NCBI GenBank assembly: GCA_002383375.1 | Contig: DFYR01000074.1 | Location: 20,697 to 31,788 of the forward strand | Origin: Spirochaetaceae bacterium UBA4077 | GTDB taxonomy: Bacteria; Spirochaetota; Spirochaetia; Treponematales; Rectinemataceae | Direction: 5' to 3' | Length of the DNA: 11,092 nucleotides | Shown: positions 1 through 8,541 of the stretch, in pieces | Layout: each line of letters starts with the position of its first letter | Position numbering within the stretch: the first letter of the stretch is position 1 | Translations under genes and position numbers: made by a program | Notes under the pieces: model-generated | Told to the model about the DNA's origin: nothing | Databases searched by the model: none | Seen by the model: the letters and a program-made list of their open reading frames with translations, nothing else

Positions 1-1916
1 TGGGCATGCACAGAGTCTATAACTCCGCCTTCATGAACATGCTCAAGGAGGAAAAGAACTCCCTCTACAGGCTCACCATCAAGAACACCCAGGAATTCGA
101 CAAGGAAATCCTCAAACGCTTTGTCAATTTCATGAGCAACCCCGACGAAGAAACCGCCGTGGCCCAGTTCGGCACCGGCGACAAGTACTTCGGCGTCTGC
201 ACCATGATGGCCACCATGCCAGGCCTTCCCATGTTCGGCCACGGCCAGATCGAGGGCTTTACGGAAAAATATGGCATGGAATACCGGCGCTCCTACAGAG
301 ACGAAAAGCCCGATCTTGCACTCATTGAGCGGCATGAAAAGGAAATCTTCCCCCTGCTCCGCCGGCGCAGACTCTTCGCAGGGGTCGAGCAGTTCTATCT
401 CTTCGACGTTATTTCCGACGATGGCCATATCGACGAAAACGTTTTCGCCTATTCCAACGGCCTCGGCAAGGATATAGCCTTAGTCTTTTACAACAACTGC
501 TGGCAGCGAACTTCGGGCAGCGTAGTCTCCAGCTGTGCCTATACTGAAAAAAGCAGCTCCGGAGCCTCCCATCTGCGTAGAAAGTCACTGGTCCAGGCCC
601 TTGGTCTGGATCCAGGTCCCCGCAATTATCTGGCAGCCCAGGAACAGCGCTCGGGTCTCTGGTACCTGTATCGTTGTTCCGATCTGGGCAGCTTCGGCTG
701 GAGAGTTGAGCTCCAGGGCTATCAGTCCTTGGTCTTCTGTGAGTTCACGCGAATCCACGACCTGGACGACATCTATGAGAGGCTTTGGATCAGCCTCATG
801 GGTCGAGGTGTCCCCAATCTGGACGAGGCAGTGGAAGAAGCCTCCCGACCTGAGCTCTACCGAGCTCTGGACAGCTGTACCACTTCGCTTCGCCGCTGCG
901 GCGAAGCCCTGCTTGCGAAGGGGGCGGGGTCGGGAGAAGGAGCTGCAGCCCTCACTCCTCTGGTAGAACGCCTTGGCAGCGACGCTGAGCATTTCTTCTC
1001 CCGCCTTGCCCTGGCAATAACCGAGGACGGCGGCAATGAGCCGAGCATTGAGGCATCCATCCGTGGGCGGACTGTCATTGAGAACGGCATATGCCTTTTG
1101 GGTGCCATCCTTGGTCTTCAGCACCCCGAAGATTCCTTCAATCCGGAGGAAGCGCTTTTCTTCTCCCGCCTGAAAGCTCTGTTAAGATTCCCCACTGCTC
1201 TGCGTGCCTGCCTTGATTTTATCTTCATCGAAGGCTTATCCAGGGTAAACCAGGGGGCCAACAAGACAGAGGAGCTGCGATATATTCTTGAAAAATTCCT
1301 CATCAGAAAAAAACTCCTCTATCCTGGACTTTCCCAAGCCCGGGACGGCGATGAATCCGTAAAAATGGACGAACTAGGTATGGAGCCGCTTCAGGCAGCC
1401 AAGGCAGTGGAGGTCTTGGGCAGGCTTGATACGCCAGCCCTCCACGCCATTGTCTTCGCTTTCGCCACCAGACCCAGAGATACGAGCTTCAGTCCTCCGC
1501 TCGGTAAGGGCGAGGAGGAGCCCAGGCAGCTAAAGTCGGCCCAAGCTCGGGCGGCGGAGCTAATACGCTGGGCCGCCGGCGACCAAGAAGGAAGGCTGGC
1601 TATAGGCGTGAACCGTTGGGAGGGAAGAGATTATTTCAACAAGGAACGTTTCGAAGCCCTCGTGGAGCTCTGGCCATTCTTCGCTCTTATCGAAGCCGCT
1701 CTGGACAGGGTGAAGACCGGTGTCGCTTCTGAAAGCGGGACAGCCGGAGAACGGCAGCCGGGACGCGAAACCTCAACAGCCGACGTTTTATCCCTTCTGA
1801 AAGAGCTGTCCCGAATTCAGGCGTTCGAAATCCAGGCGATCGCCCGGGAAGCCCAGGCGGCCAGCGCGTATCTCATGGAGGCTCTGCTTGCCCACATCGA
1901 GCATGAAGGGACTTGA
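1..1916 (+). CDS. GH13-like alpha-amylase family protein, 5'-truncated by window edge
   Basis: Open from the window edge (the codon before the first visible Met is Gly) to TGA at 1914-1916, so this is the C-terminal part of a longer protein; residues are counted from the Met at 6. Residues about 1-160 resemble the end of a GH13 alpha-glucan-acting barrel: a segment like HRVYNSAFMNML, then FMSNPDEE at 43-49, where D47 sits where GH13 region IV has its conserved Asp, then MPGLPMFGHGQIEGF at about 71-85. The usual His before that Asp is Pro46. The remaining ~400 residues are mostly helical, with a segment (YERLWISLMGRGVPNLDEAVEEA) recalling long amylase-like proteins of spirochaetes and Chloroflexi. 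Catalytic Asp/Glu of regions II and III would lie upstream, so activity cannot be judged. The next gene begins inside it. Family assignment is by motif recall; the substrate is unknown. Confidence 0.7.
   Translation, partial: GMHRVYNSAFMNMLKEEKNSLYRLTIKNTQEFDKEILKRFVNFMSNPDEETAVAQFGTGDKYFGVCTMMATMPGLPMFGHGQIEGFTEKYGMEYRRSYRDEKPDLALIERHEKEIFPLLRRRRLFAGVEQFYLFDVISDDGHIDENVFAYSNGLGKDIALVFYNNCWQRTSGSVVSSCAYTEKSSSGASHLRRKSLVQALGLDPGPRNYLAAQEQRSGLWYLYRCSDLGSFGWRVELQGYQSLVFCEFTRIHDLDDIYERLWISLMGRGVPNLDEAVEEASRPELYRALDSCTTSLRRCGEALLAKGAGSGEGAAALTPLVERLGSDAEHFFSRLALAITEDGGNEPSIEASIRGRTVIENGICLLGAILGLQHPEDSFNPEEALFFSRLKALLRFPTALRACLDFIFIEGLSRVNQGANKTEELRYILEKFLIRKKLLYPGLSQARDGDESVKMDELGMEPLQAAKAVEVLGRLDTPALHAIVFAFATRPRDTSFSPPLGKGEEEPRQLKSAQARAAELIRWAAGDQEGRLAIGVNRWEGRDYFNKERFEALVELWPFFALIEAALDRVKTGVASESGTAGERQPGRETSTADVLSLLKELSRIQAFEIQAIAREAQAASAYLMEALLAHIEHEGT
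888..906. repeat. Perfect 9-bp inverted repeat inside the GH13-like gene
   Basis: The arms CTTCGCCGC (888-896) and GCGGCGAAG (898-906) are exact reverse complements around a single T, so either strand could fold an 8-bp stem with a 3-base loop. It lies in coding sequence in the variable helical tail, and copies of part of an arm (CTTCG, GCGAAG) recur just upstream and downstream. It could be a captured palindromic repeat or chance in GC-rich DNA. Confidence 0.5.
1494..1518. repeat. Imperfect palindrome in coding sequence (PPLGKGE segment)
   Basis: CCTC-(CG)-CTCG at 1494-1503 can pair with CGAG-GAGG at 1511-1518 across a 7-base loop, giving an 8-bp stem with a 2-base bulge. It encodes the Pro/Gly/Glu-rich stretch SPPLGKGEEE, which looks unlike the helical sequence around it. 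The protein signature resembles what small interspersed palindromes encode when they land in genes; that reading is inference. Confidence 0.3.
1877..1890 (+). promoter_or_regulatory. Shine-Dalgarno site selecting a TTG start for addB
   Basis: GGAGG at 1877-1881 stands 6 bases before a TTG at 1888, an ideal spacing. The first in-frame ATG, at 1903, lies 21 bases from the GGAGG and has no closer purine-rich site. This favours TTG 1888 as the addB start, 29 bases inside the end of the upstream gene. Confidence 0.55.
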
Positions 1917-4900
1917 GCCGCCATCACAGGAGGATTTAAAAGCCAGCCCTGTAGCGGTAAAAATCGCCTCTGCCCTGGATGATCCGGACCTAGTCTTTGT
2001 CTTTCCCACCCAGATCGCCGCTGATTCCTGGGCAAAAGCCAGCCTGGACTTCTCAGGTCGGACCTGCATCAATCTGGATCGTTTTCTGGGTTGGGACAGT
2101 TTTCTCGGGTCTCTCCGCCAAATTCCAGACTCTCTGGAGCTGCGGGAGGCCGATACCCGGAGCAGGCTGCTCTGGGCTTGCAGCCTGCTCGAGGGTAAAG
2201 AAAAGAAGCCGAACCTCAAGCGCCTGGTCAATCCAGATAAAACGCCTCCCAAGAGCATGACATGGAGCCTGGCAGCGGCTGCCCCGTTTTTACAGGATGC
2301 CGCGGCGTGCATTCGCGAAAAAATCAATGACGGAAGCCTGCCGCAGGACGATGCACTGATTCGAGATTACGAATTTCTTTGGGCTGACTATGCTTCATTT
2401 TTAAGGAAACACGGAATCTACGAACCAGCAAGCCTTCCCTTGCGCAGCGAAGCCGGGGGACGCTTTCTGCTCTTCTATCCCAGCCTCATGCCTGGCTATT
2501 CGCCTGAACTCTTTGCCTGTTCTGCGGCACTCAGTATTGAAATCTGGGCTCCTGAAGAGCTTAAAAGCACTACCGCGGCCGAAATCATTAAGACCCAATC
2601 GCCACCTGAAGGGATTCAAGCCTCTCCACTCACCCAAGGCAGCCCTGCAGTTCCAGCCGTCCGGGCATTTCAGCCTCCCCTGCTGCTCAGCTTTGCCAGT
2701 CTGCGGGACGAGCTGGAGTATGTATTCGGCGTCTGCCGGCGCTGGCTGGACCAGGGCGTGCCGGCTTCGGAACTTGCGCTCAGCCTGCCGAGCCTGGGAG
2801 CCGACATTATTGCCCATGTGAGCCGCATCGCCCGTTCCTGGGGCCTGCCGCTTCAATTCCGCTCAGGCCGAGCCCTCTCCGACTCCCCCATAGGAAAGCT
2901 GCTCAGCGCCTCGATGCAGGCCTTGAGCGAAGGATTTTCCCGGAGAAGCCTCGAAACCCTTTTCGATCCCAGTCTTGCGGAATGGAAAGAAGCAACCAGA
3001 TGTCTCGCCCTGCTGGATTTGGCGCGGCGCTACCATATTCCCGAGCTCTCCTCCGATCCTGAGTATATGAGAATCCTTTGGGCGAAAACCCTGAGGCTCG
3101 CACCGGAACAAGCCGAATCCGCCATCCCGTTCTTCACCACGCTGCGCAGCTCCTGTGCGGCGATCTCTGGCTCCCGATCCTTCTCCTCCCTCAGGATCGC
3201 TCTCCATGTATTTATCGACGATCTCCTGGTCGAGAGGAATTTTTCGGATTATGCGAATAGAACCCTCCAGAGGATCTTCGAGGAACTTTCGTCGCTGGAA
3301 ACTTGGGAAGCCCGCCTGACCGATTCCTTGCCCGCCTTCTCGCCGATAGAACTGCTCCTGGCCGTTCTTGAGCATAGCCACTATACGCCGGACGAATCAC
3401 TGGAAGCGGTTTCAGTCTATCCCTACCACCTGGGGATACTGAGTGCCGCCAGGCTGCATTTTATCCTCGAAGCATCGATGGAGTCCGCAAACCCGGCCAT
3501 CCGCCTTCTCTCCCGGGCACCCCAGGAGATCGGAGCGCGGCAGGACGAAGCAGCCCTCACCCAAGCCCTCTTCGATTCCATGAGCATGGTCAATGGGGTA
3601 TTCTGCCACGCTGAAAACTCCTTGGAAGGCTATAGCGTCGCTCATCCCTACTTTTTCAGGCGTTCAGCCCAAAGAATCACCATCCAGCCGGCAGCGATAC
3701 CCCCCTCGCCCGAGCTCCTGGAGACTAAGGCATGGTGGAATCTGGACGCCATCACCGTGCCGGCCAGACTTCCCGCCCTGGCGCTTGAAGCGGCCCAAGG
3801 AAGCTTTTCTGGCCCGATGACTAGGTCTCAGACCTTGCCGCCCCCCATATTTTTCGATGCTGAAGGCTGCCTGCGGCAACAGCCGGAACCAAGGCCAGCC
3901 TTGGATCCTGCCTCGCTTCTGCGCTTAAGAGCATTCAACGCCGCTCCATTGTTCAAGCTGAACCCCAGAGGATTGGGATACATCAGCCTTTGCCCCTTCC
4001 GCTGGTTCTTATCGGGAATTCCCGGCATGGAAGAAGAAATTGCCGACCCGGCCATCCTGGCCGAAGGCATGCTCATGCACGACATGATCCGCAGACTCCT
4101 GGCCGAGCCGCAGTCAGCCGCTGAGCTGGGTGAAAAAGCAAGCCCAACGCTTCCCGGTCAAGCCGGACTCTCCCTGGACGATAGAATCCAGAACGCCTTC
4201 CAGTCCGCCCTCAAAAAGACGCTGAACCGCAGCGGCCATTCGCTCCAGATTGCCCTGGAATCGGCTTATCCTAAAATACGTGACAGGATAGGCAGGATCC
4301 TCGCCTACGAAAACACCCTCAGCGAAGAAAGTTGGCTGAAGAGCGACTTCGAGCGAGTCCTCTGGATGGAACTGCCCGAACTGGGCTTGAGGTTGGAAGG
4401 TCGTGCCGACCGGATAGTTTTCAGGCCCGCCCCCAACGGATCCCGCATCCCCTCGTCCCAGGCTGGCGAGGAGGCAGCATTTGCTTCCTCATTCCAGGCA
4501 ACCGGCGGCGTCCTGGTAAAACCTTTGTCCACTCGCCCCGAATGCCTTCTGCTTGACTACAAGCGGAAGCGCTGCCCGGCTAAAAAGGAATTCCTTGCCG
4601 ACGAGGAAGGCAAAGTCCAGGATTTCCAGATCAACGCCTATGCGGCCATGCTCGAATCTTCGGGTTTTACCGTGCTTCAAGCTCTCTATTGGTCCATCGA
4701 AGACAACAAACCCGTGGTTGTTTTCGGCTCCGGAAAACAGCGTCCTGACAGAGCTTCCTTCGAACCCGAGCGCCGGGCGCTCCATAACGCCCTCGCAGAA
4801 GCTTCGGAGCGCATACACAACGGGCGGTTTCTGGAAATCAAGCCTTCGGCACAGGCCTGCCTCGACTGTGCTTTCAGGGCTGTGTGCAGAATTCATTTTT

Positions 4901-4917
4901 CGGCGGAACGATCATGA
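1888..4917 (+). CDS. addB: AddB, FeS-containing nuclease subunit of AddAB helicase-nuclease
   Basis: Partner of AddA in resecting double-strand DNA ends for RecA-dependent repair; AddB normally cuts one strand and reads Chi. Numbering is from TTG 1888 (1009 aa; the B. subtilis protein is somewhat longer). The N-terminus has FVFPTQ (37-42) where a Walker A would follow, so no ATP site is visible. An inactive helicase-like region spans about 264-350. The C-terminal PD-(D/E)XK nuclease is intact: H731, D841 in EGRADRI, D890-Y-K892 in LLLDYKRKR, and Q914-xxx-Y918. Four cysteines match the AddB 4Fe-4S staple: C702 in SLCPFRWFL, then C991, C994 and C1000 spaced C-x2-C-x5-C. The TGA overlaps the addA ATG (ATGA). 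Pro/Ser-rich segments near 240-262 and 850-875 look like variable insertions. The nuclease, cluster and neighbour together make the call firm. Confidence 0.9.
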   Translation: MPTSSMKGLEPPSQEDLKASPVAVKIASALDDPDLVFVFPTQIAADSWAKASLDFSGRTCINLDRFLGWDSFLGSLRQIPDSLELREADTRSRLLWACSLLEGKEKKPNLKRLVNPDKTPPKSMTWSLAAAAPFLQDAAACIREKINDGSLPQDDALIRDYEFLWADYASFLRKHGIYEPASLPLRSEAGGRFLLFYPSLMPGYSPELFACSAALSIEIWAPEELKSTTAAEIIKTQSPPEGIQASPLTQGSPAVPAVRAFQPPLLLSFASLRDELEYVFGVCRRWLDQGVPASELALSLPSLGADIIAHVSRIARSWGLPLQFRSGRALSDSPIGKLLSASMQALSEGFSRRSLETLFDPSLAEWKEATRCLALLDLARRYHIPELSSDPEYMRILWAKTLRLAPEQAESAIPFFTTLRSSCAAISGSRSFSSLRIALHVFIDDLLVERNFSDYANRTLQRIFEELSSLETWEARLTDSLPAFSPIELLLAVLEHSHYTPDESLEAVSVYPYHLGILSAARLHFILEASMESANPAIRLLSRAPQEIGARQDEAALTQALFDSMSMVNGVFCHAENSLEGYSVAHPYFFRRSAQRITIQPAAIPPSPELLETKAWWNLDAITVPARLPALALEAAQGSFSGPMTRSQTLPPPIFFDAEGCLRQQPEPRPALDPASLLRLRAFNAAPLFKLNPRGLGYISLCPFRWFLSGIPGMEEEIADPAILAEGMLMHDMIRRLLAEPQSAAELGEKASPTLPGQAGLSLDDRIQNAFQSALKKTLNRSGHSLQIALESAYPKIRDRIGRILAYENTLSEESWLKSDFERVLWMELPELGLRLEGRADRIVFRPAPNGSRIPSSQAGEEAAFASSFQATGGVLVKPLSTRPECLLLDYKRKRCPAKKEFLADEEGKVQDFQINAYAAMLESSGFTVLQALYWSIEDNKPVVVFGSGKQRPDRASFEPERRALHNALAEASERIHNGRFLEIKPSAQACLDCAFRAVCRIHFSAERS
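4902..4917 (+). promoter_or_regulatory. addB stop / addA start overlap (ATGA) with weak ribosome site
   Basis: The addA ATG at 4914-4916 shares bases with the addB TGA at 4915-4917, the classic arrangement for translational coupling. A modest purine-rich GGCGGA at 4902-4907 is 6 bases upstream. An in-frame GTG at 4884 would lengthen AddA by 10 residues but lacks this geometry. Confidence 0.6.
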
Positions 4918-7900
4918 ATCAGGTAGAAAACCAAGGCTACCTTGCCAGGCTCGACGAAGCGCAGCGCCAGGCTGTGCTGGCAAGGCAAAGCTGTGTCGTC
5001 ACGGCAGGAGCCGGAGCAGGCAAAACCACGGTGCTGGCCGCCCGCTTTGTTCATCTGGTGGTGGATAGAAAAATCCCCTTGCGCTCCATTCTCGCGCTGA
5101 CCTTTACCAAAAAGGCAGCAGCCCAGATGTACGAACGGATCTACCAAGCCCTGGCGGATCAGGAGTCTCCCTGGGCCAGAGAGCAGCTGGAGGATTTCCA
5201 GAACGCCCAGATCACCACCATCGATTCATTCTGCACCACCATACTTCGCAGCGGCGCCAGGGATTTCGGCTACACCCCGGAGTTCACCGTGGACGCCAAG
5301 ATCTGCGCCGACCTCGCCTTTTCCATCGCTCAACGCTACATCAGCCGTCATCGCAACGAAGATGGCATAAAAGAACTCCTAGCCTCCTTTTCACCCGACG
5401 ATGTCGCCCGCTCTCTTTTCATGGATCTGGGGACCTTTTTCATATCACCCCTGGCCCTACGCGACCTTCTTTTCCAGCCAATGGCAGAGAGCCTCCGAGC
5501 CCTTGTGGCTGAAAAGAGCGACGAGTCACTGGGTATACTTAAAACACTCAGCGAAGAAATCCTGAGCTTCGCCCGAAACCTGATCCTGCCGAAAAAAGAC
5601 TGCTTAGCCGCCATTGAGACCTCAGCCGGCTTCTTGAGCATCCTCAAAACCCTCGACCAGCCACTACCCGGAGCTTTTCCGGCCGAACTCCTCCAGGCGA
5701 TTCGAGATTTCTCGGGGCTAAGCCTTCGCGCCTACGCAAAAAGCGAAAGCGAGACCGAGATAAAAAACAGGGCGAAAAAGGCCAGAGAGGAATCGGTCCG
5801 CTTAGGTGCTCTGCTGGACTACAAAGCTTTTCTGCCCGCCCATATCGCCTTGCTGAAGAGACTGGACGAATATGCCCTGGAGCTTGCGGAGGCTAAGCGT
5901 CAGGCTAATGTCCTGGATTTCAAAGACCTAGGGCTCTGTGCGGTTGAGGTTCTCAAGTTTCGCAAGGACATCAGAGACTTCTGGAAACTCAGGATTGACA
6001 GCATCATGATCGACGAGTTCCAGGATAATAATCACGTTCAAAAAGATCTTCTCTATCTCCTGGCAGAAAATCGCGGCAGTACATCAGAAGGCATCCCTAG
6101 CCCCGCGGACCTGGAAGAAGGCAAGCTCTTTTTTGTGGGGGACGAAAAACAGTCCATCTACCGTTTTAGGGGTGCCGACGTATCGGTCTTCAAGCGGCTT
6201 TCGGCGGAGCTGGGGCTCGGCAGCCATGCCCGGAGCTCAGGCGAGCCCACTCATGCTGATATCGAGAATGCGCACAAGCTAAGCCTGCCCAGCAATTACC
6301 GCAGCTCCTCAGGGCTTCTTCGCTTCTTCAACCAATTTTTCGCCGGCGTCCTGGACGGAGGGCGAAGTGTCGGCTGTCACGAAGGCAACAGTCAAGGCGA
6401 AAAGTCTATGGCTGAGGCTGAAGAGGCAAAAGTCAGGGATCTGGACTACACAAGCTTCGAGGCAGACTACAGGGCGATGCTCGAGGGCTCCCCTTCCAGT
6501 CAGGGTGGGTTTCACTCATCCATCGGCTACTACCTCATGGAAAGTCAGGAAGGGCAGGAAGCGCCGGACGAACAGGGCGAGGAGGGTCAGGGACCTGATC
6601 AAGGCGTCGAAAATGACGACGACAGGCTTGCCTTCGAAGTTGCCGATTTTATACGGAAAAACAGAGGCTTATTAAAAGTTCGTCCAGCTTTAGCTGCCCA
6701 GGGCGAAGCTGCCCGTCCCTCGGAATTCGATGATTTCGCCATCCTCCTTCGAAGTACCACTCATCAGCATAGGCTGGAACGACAGCTGCGCAGGCTGAGC
6801 ATTCCCTACCAAGCGGAAAGCCCAAGGGGGCTGTACTCGGATTCGCCGGCCAACGATATCTACCATATTCTTCGCTATGCCCTTAATCCCACAGACCGTG
6901 CGGCCTATGCAGCCCTGCTCCGTTCCCCCCTGGCCAGGCAGTCGGATGAGGCTTTTCTCGAACTCTTGAGTAATCAGGATCGAGAAAGCGCATCTACGCG
7001 GCTTTCCGAAAGGGATACGAGCCTTCTTTGCAGGATGGAGGCATTTATCGAAGAACTACGCCACCGACTGGCCAGCCTGTCGGTGGCGGATCTCGTCGAG
7101 TATGTCTGGCACAAGGCAGGGCTTCGGCTGGACATACTTTCCCGCCCCGAAGCCCATAGCTTTCTCGAACACTTCGATTTTATCCACCACCTGGCAGCCC
7201 TGACAGACAAGGAAGGAAAGCCGTTATCTGCTTTCCTGGAAGCTCTGGGATCGGCCATCGAAGGCAGCGGGGAGGCTCCCGAGCTGGATAATGTCCCGCG
7301 CAGACTCCAGGGCGGCGTCAGAATACTCACCATACACAAGGCAAAAGGCCTCGAGTTCCCCATCGTCATACTTCCCTGGATCGAGACAAGCGGCAGATCT
7401 GGCAGGAGCCAAAAACTCTGGCAGATGCTCCCTGAAGGCCTGGCGGTGGATTTAAAACCTTACGACGCCCCCGGGGCTTCCGCGACAAACATTCTCTACA
7501 GCCTGGGCAAGGAACGGGAAGAGGCGATGGAAATAGCCGAGATCAAGCGTCTTCTCTATGTCGCGTGTACCAGAGCCGAAGACCACCTTTTCTTTTTCGC
7601 CAAAAATCGAAAAACAGCTGACCAGAAAGGCCGTTCTTTCAAGTATTACCTGGATGCATTCTGCTGTCCGCTAAAGGCTTCCGGAGAGAATCTTCTGGAA
7701 CTACAGAACCTCCCCTGCCGACCGGTGGAAAAATCCTCAACGCAGCAGAATGCCCGGACGAAAATCCCCGACTATCGGAACTTCTATCAGCGTTATTCCG
7801 ATGCCGAGCCTCTGAAGCAGAAGTATCCCCGTTCCCGGCTCAGCGTCACCATGCTTAACGCCGCAGCCAGGAGTGAATCCAGCCTTGCTGCCTCAGCCGC

Positions 7901-8510
7901 GACAGCGACGGAAGCTGAGACCGCCGGTTCCTCTTCGGTCCTGCCAGGGCAAAGCTCGGTGCCGCCTGAACTTTTCGGCAGCCTTTGCCATGATATGACC
8001 GACTATGCAATCCGCAATGCCCAAGCAGAAGGCTACAAACCTGCTGATCAATTGGCCCAAAAGCTGGGATCAGAACTATTGCCAGCAGCGCTCGAAGCTG
8101 CGAAAAACCTGGTCGAAGCCTTCCTTGCATCGGAGTTCTGGCGGAAAGCTTCCACGCCTGTCACACGGATAAAGACCGAAAGCTCCTTTCTCTACGCCCT
8201 CGGCGGCTTCTATATCGAAGGCAGGATGGATCTGCTCATTGAAAATCGTCAGGAATGCATTGTTGTGGATTTTAAAACCGACGAGCACCTTGATCCCCGG
8301 GAATACCGAGTCCAGCTGGATATCTACCGCAGAGCGGTCCAGTCCCTTACTGGAGGCAAAGTCACAAAGGCATGTCTTTATTGGCTGAGAACAGGCCAAA
8401 TTTTCTGGCTGGAAGAAAGCATCAGCGATGAAGCACTTGTTACGCTGGCAAAGCAAGCAGCCCTCTCTGCCCCAAGCGAGGAAGACCATACGGCGACAGT
8501 ACTTGAATAG
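4914..8510 (+). CDS. addA: AddA, UvrD-like helicase/nuclease subunit of AddAB
   Basis: ATP-driven 3'-5' helicase with a C-terminal RecB-type nuclease, the motor of AddAB end resection. At 1198 aa it is close to B. subtilis AddA. SF1A motifs in order: Q-motif LDEAQRQAV (about 13-21); Walker A AGAGAGKT (31-38, K37); Ia LTFTKKAA (62-69); Walker B IDEFQD (D367, E368); III GDEKQSIYRFRGAD (from 409); IV NYRS (461-464); V TIHKAKGLEFP (806-816); VI LLYVACTRAED (880-890, R887). The nuclease has H1026, D1106 in EGRMDLL, D1119-F-K1121 in VVDFKT, and Q1134-xxx-Y1138, all the expected catalytic residues. An acidic, Gly/Gln-rich insertion at about 544-570 and an Ala/Ser-rich linker before the nuclease (about 985-1015) look lineage-specific. 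Nothing appears broken. Start chosen at the ATGA overlap. Confidence 0.93.
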   Translation: MNQVENQGYLARLDEAQRQAVLARQSCVVTAGAGAGKTTVLAARFVHLVVDRKIPLRSILALTFTKKAAAQMYERIYQALADQESPWAREQLEDFQNAQITTIDSFCTTILRSGARDFGYTPEFTVDAKICADLAFSIAQRYISRHRNEDGIKELLASFSPDDVARSLFMDLGTFFISPLALRDLLFQPMAESLRALVAEKSDESLGILKTLSEEILSFARNLILPKKDCLAAIETSAGFLSILKTLDQPLPGAFPAELLQAIRDFSGLSLRAYAKSESETEIKNRAKKAREESVRLGALLDYKAFLPAHIALLKRLDEYALELAEAKRQANVLDFKDLGLCAVEVLKFRKDIRDFWKLRIDSIMIDEFQDNNHVQKDLLYLLAENRGSTSEGIPSPADLEEGKLFFVGDEKQSIYRFRGADVSVFKRLSAELGLGSHARSSGEPTHADIENAHKLSLPSNYRSSSGLLRFFNQFFAGVLDGGRSVGCHEGNSQGEKSMAEAEEAKVRDLDYTSFEADYRAMLEGSPSSQGGFHSSIGYYLMESQEGQEAPDEQGEEGQGPDQGVENDDDRLAFEVADFIRKNRGLLKVRPALAAQGEAARPSEFDDFAILLRSTTHQHRLERQLRRLSIPYQAESPRGLYSDSPANDIYHILRYALNPTDRAAYAALLRSPLARQSDEAFLELLSNQDRESASTRLSERDTSLLCRMEAFIEELRHRLASLSVADLVEYVWHKAGLRLDILSRPEAHSFLEHFDFIHHLAALTDKEGKPLSAFLEALGSAIEGSGEAPELDNVPRRLQGGVRILTIHKAKGLEFPIVILPWIETSGRSGRSQKLWQMLPEGLAVDLKPYDAPGASATNILYSLGKEREEAMEIAEIKRLLYVACTRAEDHLFFFAKNRKTADQKGRSFKYYLDAFCCPLKASGENLLELQNLPCRPVEKSSTQQNARTKIPDYRNFYQRYSDAEPLKQKYPRSRLSVTMLNAAARSESSLAASAATATEAETAGSSSVLPGQSSVPPELFGSLCHDMTDYAIRNAQAEGYKPADQLAQKLGSELLPAALEAAKNLVEAFLASEFWRKASTPVTRIKTESSFLYALGGFYIEGRMDLLIENRQECIVVDFKTDEHLDPREYRVQLDIYRRAVQSLTGGKVTKACLYWLRTGQIFWLEESISDEALVTLAKQAALSAPSEEDHTATVLE

Positions 8511-8541
8511 GCTAAGGCTTGCCAGGCTATACTAGGGTGCG
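8503..8541 (+). promoter_or_regulatory. Possible weak promoter and ribosome site before the ChrA pair
   Basis: TATACT at 8528-8533 resembles a -10 box and TTGAAT at 8503-8508 a -35 box, but their 19-base spacing is long and the ATG follows only 8 bases after the -10, implying an almost leaderless mRNA. AGGG at 8534-8537, 4 bases before ATG 8542, is a plausible Shine-Dalgarno site. The gap after addA is only 31 bases, so co-transcription is at least as likely. Confidence 0.2.

Noticed and set aside
585..1124. Minus-strand 179-codon open frame opposite the GH13-like gene
   Set aside because: No recognisable motif; it is explained as an antisense shadow in GC-rich coding DNA.
4884..4913. Upstream GTG start for addA
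   Set aside because: It would add 10 residues inside addB with no good ribosome site, whereas ATG 4914 forms the ATGA coupling overlap.
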